Source: a virus. Taken from it: a stretch of 40,651 nucleotides of DNA. Position numbers and translations under genes: made by a program. Of the stretch, positions 38,900-40,651 are shown piece after piece (the stretch's first letter is position 1; each line of letters opens with the position of its first letter). The notes beneath the pieces are model-generated. The model was not told the DNA's origin and searched no databases. It saw only the letters and a list, made by a program, of their open reading frames with translations. The stretch spans positions 1 to 40,651 of IMG/VR virus record IMGVR_UViG_3300046533_000621. One strand, given 5' to 3'.

Positions 38900-39207
38900 C
38901 GACATCCCCGCTCCTCTGCTTCCTCGCCTCGCTCGTCGTCCTCGCCGTCGCCGGCTGGACGCGGCCGGATCGCGCGAGTTGTGCGGAGCATTGGTACGTG
39001 CAGCTCCGCGGCGACCGCTGCGATGGTTGCTTCGAGTGTCGCCCCGTCGATCGCGGACTGCGCGATCCGAAGGGGCACGAGGCCGACGAGCCGGCAAGGT
39101 GGCCGGACGCGGCGGTGGAGGGGCGGATTTACTGCCGGCGCGCAGGAGACGAGATCGTCGTCGATGAGCGAACGGTCGGGTGTCAACGAGGAGGTTGGGA
39201 GCAATGA
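38896..39207 (+). CDS. Secreted or membrane-anchored Cys-rich protein, 103 aa
   Basis: A GTG start at 38896 gives an N-terminal hydrophobic segment (LLCFLASLVVLAVAG, about residues 6-20), a signal peptide or anchor. The rest contains eight cysteines in pairs (S-C-A, R-C-D-G-C-F-E-C, Y-C-R, G-C-Q), suggesting disulfides or metal binding outside the cytoplasm. Early, exported phage proteins may alter the host surface, but nothing here decides this. Confidence 0.65.
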   Translation: MTTSPLLCFLASLVVLAVAGWTRPDRASCAEHWYVQLRGDRCDGCFECRPVDRGLRDPKGHEADEPARWPDAAVEGRIYCRRAGDEIVVDERTVGCQRGGWEQ

Positions 39208-39410
39208 CGTTCGAGCCGTGGGAATGCCCGCGATGCAAAACGGTGAACGCAGCATGGGTATCGCAGTGCACATGCGCGCCGCCATGCGCATCCATCAGGC
39301 AGACGCCGATCGCACGGAAGCAGATCACGATCGTCTGTTCGTCATGCGGCAAGGCGTGGGATGCGCACGAGTCGGACGGGACGACAGCAGGACGGCGGTG
39401 TCCACCGTGA
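39204..39410 (+). CDS. Double zinc-ribbon protein, 68 aa
   Basis: ATG 39204 overlaps the previous stop. It begins W-E-C-P-R-C-K-T, then C-T-C-A-P-P-C-A (about residues 22-29), then I-V-C-S-S-C-G-K (about 44-51), and ends R-R-C-P-P. The pairs could build two zinc ribbons, a nucleic-acid-binding type. No catalytic motif. It is coupled to the resolvase that follows. Confidence 0.65.
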   Translation: MTFEPWECPRCKTVNAAWVSQCTCAPPCASIRQTPIARKQITIVCSSCGKAWDAHESDGTTAGRRCPP

Positions 39411-39886
39411 AGCTCCTCGCGATCGATCCGGGCAACGAAGAGAGCGCGTACGTCGTGTACGACTGCGAGACGGGGCGCGTGCAGTCGTTCGGCAGGCGCG
39501 ACAATGAACGGCTACGGCATGGAGTTAGGGGCACGACAAGCGGTGTGCACTGCCAGCACCTCGCCATCGAGATGATCGCGTCGTACGGCATGCCGGTCGG
39601 TCGCGAGGTGTTCGAGACGTGCGTGTGGACCGGCCGCTTCGTCGAAGCGTGGAGCGCGCCGTATACGTTCGTGTATCGCAAGGACGTGAAGCTCCACCTC
39701 TGCGGCAACGTGCGCGCGAAGGACGGCAACGTGCGCCAGGCGCTGATCGATCGCTACGGCGGCAAGCAGAAGGCGATCGGGACGAAGCGAGCGCCGGGAT
39801 CGTTGCATGGAATCAGCGCGGACGTGTGGAGCGCGTTGGCTGTGGCGGTAACGTGGAGCGATGGGCAGAAGACAGGTTTCGAATGA
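39407..39886 (+). CDS. RuvC-like Holliday junction resolvase
   Basis: A 159-residue RNase H-fold protein. The first acidic residue is D7 in L-L-A-I-D-P-G-N, the second E55 in L-A-I-E-M-I-A-S-Y-G, and the last D139 in G-I-S-A-D-V-W-S-A-L-A. This D-E-D layout and size match phage RuvC-like resolvases that cut branched DNA before packaging. Start: GTG 39407 with a GTGA overlap. The C-terminal tail (VAVTWSDGQKT) is repeated in the next gene. Confidence 0.8.
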   Translation: MKLLAIDPGNEESAYVVYDCETGRVQSFGRRDNERLRHGVRGTTSGVHCQHLAIEMIASYGMPVGREVFETCVWTGRFVEAWSAPYTFVYRKDVKLHLCGNVRAKDGNVRQALIDRYGGKQKAIGTKRAPGSLHGISADVWSALAVAVTWSDGQKTGFE

Positions 39887-39896
39887 TGGAGGCGGC

Positions 39897-40151
39897 ATGA
39901 GTAGACTTGGGTCCTGTCCGTGTGGATGCGACCTCGAGTTCGAGGCGTGCGTCCCGCGTAATGGCGACCGTCCGCCTTGGGTCGAGTGCAGCATCGACCA
40001 CGACAGAGGCGACGAGGATCGGCGTGAGCGCGGCTATCCCGCCGCGCAGTCGTTCGGTCGGCAGTTCTATTGGTGTCACCGACAGCGTGGGTGGTTCGTG
40101 GTGGCGGTGACGTGGAGTGATGCGCAGAAGACGAAGACGGAGGCGGCATGA
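39897..40151 (+). CDS. Small Cys/Trp-containing protein with a duplicated tail, 84 aa
   Basis: ATG 39897 with GGAGG 3 bases upstream. Residues 5-20 include S-C-P-C-G-C-D-L-E-F-E-A-C-V, a compact metal-binding cluster. The C-terminus V-V-A-V-T-W-S-D-A-Q-K-T nearly matches the end of the RuvC-like protein, and the matching bases extend into the ribosome site and next start. It overlaps the next gene by 4 bases. No family recognised. Confidence 0.65.
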   Translation: MSRLGSCPCGCDLEFEACVPRNGDRPPWVECSIDHDRGDEDRRERGYPAAQSFGRQFYWCHRQRGWFVVAVTWSDAQKTKTEAA

Positions 40152-40306
40152 ACGATCTCGAAGTAGACATCGATATCAAGACTGGAGCTGTCGCGTACAG
40201 GCGCAATGGCGCCGTGGTCGTCGATGTTTCAGACGAAGAGAAGCGCGAGGCGTTGGCCATGCTCGAAGCGGCAATGAGCGCGGCAAGGCGGAGGGAGCAG
40301 TCGTGA
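40148..40306 (+). CDS. Small acidic protein, 52 aa
   Basis: ATG 40148 (ATGA overlap) to TGA 40306, 52 residues. The first half is a beta hairpin candidate (DLEVDIDIKTGAVAYRRNG, AVVVDVSD), the second a helix (EEKREALAMLEAAMSAARRRE). GGAGG lies upstream within the previous gene. It overlaps the HNH gene by GTGA. No family recognised. Confidence 0.62.
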   Translation: MNDLEVDIDIKTGAVAYRRNGAVVVDVSDEEKREALAMLEAAMSAARRREQS

Positions 40307-40651
40307 CTTGGCCTATCGAGGTGGATCCAATTTGGGGCTGTTGGCTGTGGACTGGCGCGCGAGACAAGCGAGACGGTCGAGCTCTGTACTGGCGCGGTCG
40401 ACATCCATACGCTGCCTATCTCGTCGTGTACGAGAAAGAGATCGGGCCAGTACCAGAAGGCAAGGTGCTCGACCACCTGTGTCGTAGGCCGCAGTGCGTG
40501 GCGCCGCATCATCTCGAGCCAGTGACCAAGTCGCTCAACGAGCAACGCAAGCTGTGGCGCAAGAGAGCCAATGGAGCGCACTGCGCCAAGATGCGGGGTA
40601 TCGTGCATGACGCGATGAATGCCATCGTCACGCCGGAAGGGGGGCGGGTCT
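40303..40651 (+). CDS. HNH endonuclease, cut by the window end
   Basis: From GTG 40303 (GTGA overlap) the frame is open to the end of the window (116 codons). W-L-W-T-G-A-R, then R-A-L-Y-W-R-G, H-P-Y-A-A-Y and V-L-D-H-L-C-R-R-P-Q-C-V-A-P-H-H-L-E-P-V-T with later N79 match the HNH_3 type, a metal-dependent nuclease with His58, His69/70 and Asn79 candidates and a C60/C65 pair. If base 40651 is joined to base 1, it continues as W-H-V-S-V-F-E-S-E-R-F-W-N-G and stops at 42-44, giving ~130 residues. HNH proteins beside terminase often help cos or headful cutting. Confidence 0.8.
   Translation, partial: MTWPIEVDPIWGCWLWTGARDKRDGRALYWRGRHPYAAYLVVYEKEIGPVPEGKVLDHLCRRPQCVAPHHLEPVTKSLNEQRKLWRKRANGAHCAKMRGIVHDAMNAIVTPEGGRV

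Overview
This window reads as the genome of a temperate, podovirus-like tailed dsDNA phage, or an excised or assembled prophage, from a high-GC and probably Gram-negative host. Virion genes are recognisable: large terminase, portal, scaffold, major capsid protein, connector, nozzle-like protein, three ejection-type proteins and receptor-binding candidates. There is no tape measure, major tail protein, sheath or baseplate, which argues for a short tail. An integrase, a repressor and Cro-like pair and an attachment core made of a tRNA-Cys 3' half show a lysogenic lifestyle. A putative lipoprotein in the lysis region hints at an outer membrane. The host itself cannot be named from the sequence. 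The HNH gene that runs off the right end continues in frame into base 1 and stops at bases 42-44, overlapping the first gene's start codon. The window is therefore probably a complete genome of about 40.65 kb cut at an arbitrary point.

Layout. (1) 37-2637, plus strand: nine small genes, mostly unknown, forming the tail of the rightward early unit once the ends are joined. (2) 2628-6492, minus strand: terminase, portal and a small protein, inverted relative to the genes on both sides. (3) 6493-6523: a 31-bp divergent promoter region. (4) 6524-25366, plus strand: scaffold, capsid, connector, glycine-rich protein, nozzle, ejection proteins, tail adhesins, then a lysis region of eleven small genes ending in an NlpC/P60 or CHAP-like endolysin. 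(5) 25363-32533, minus strand: a leftward unit of small accessory genes, integrase, an overlapping helix-turn-helix (excisionase-like) gene and a RecA/Sak4-like ATPase, with the tRNA-Cys-derived attP core at 26474-26519. (6) 32534-33154: the immunity region, with a repressor candidate and three copies of a 19-bp operator over two opposed promoters. (7) 33155-40651, plus strand: Cro-like regulator, winged-helix protein, a DUF559/Vsr-like nuclease, a replication initiator gene that contains an iteron array (probable origin), a DNA methyltransferase, a RuvC-like resolvase and an HNH nuclease.

The genes work as four transcription units, divergent at the immunity region and at 6493-6523 and convergent at 2628-2637 and 25363-25366. 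Most genes inside a unit are joined by ATGA or GTGA overlaps, so translational coupling looks general. The most unusual items are a 67-residue gene in the lysis region that is a detached copy of part of the major capsid protein, the operator set with a 42-bp centre spacing and apparently leaderless early transcripts, the lambda-like origin inside the initiator gene, and a 231-bp run of C-ending GCC/GAC/TAC codons.
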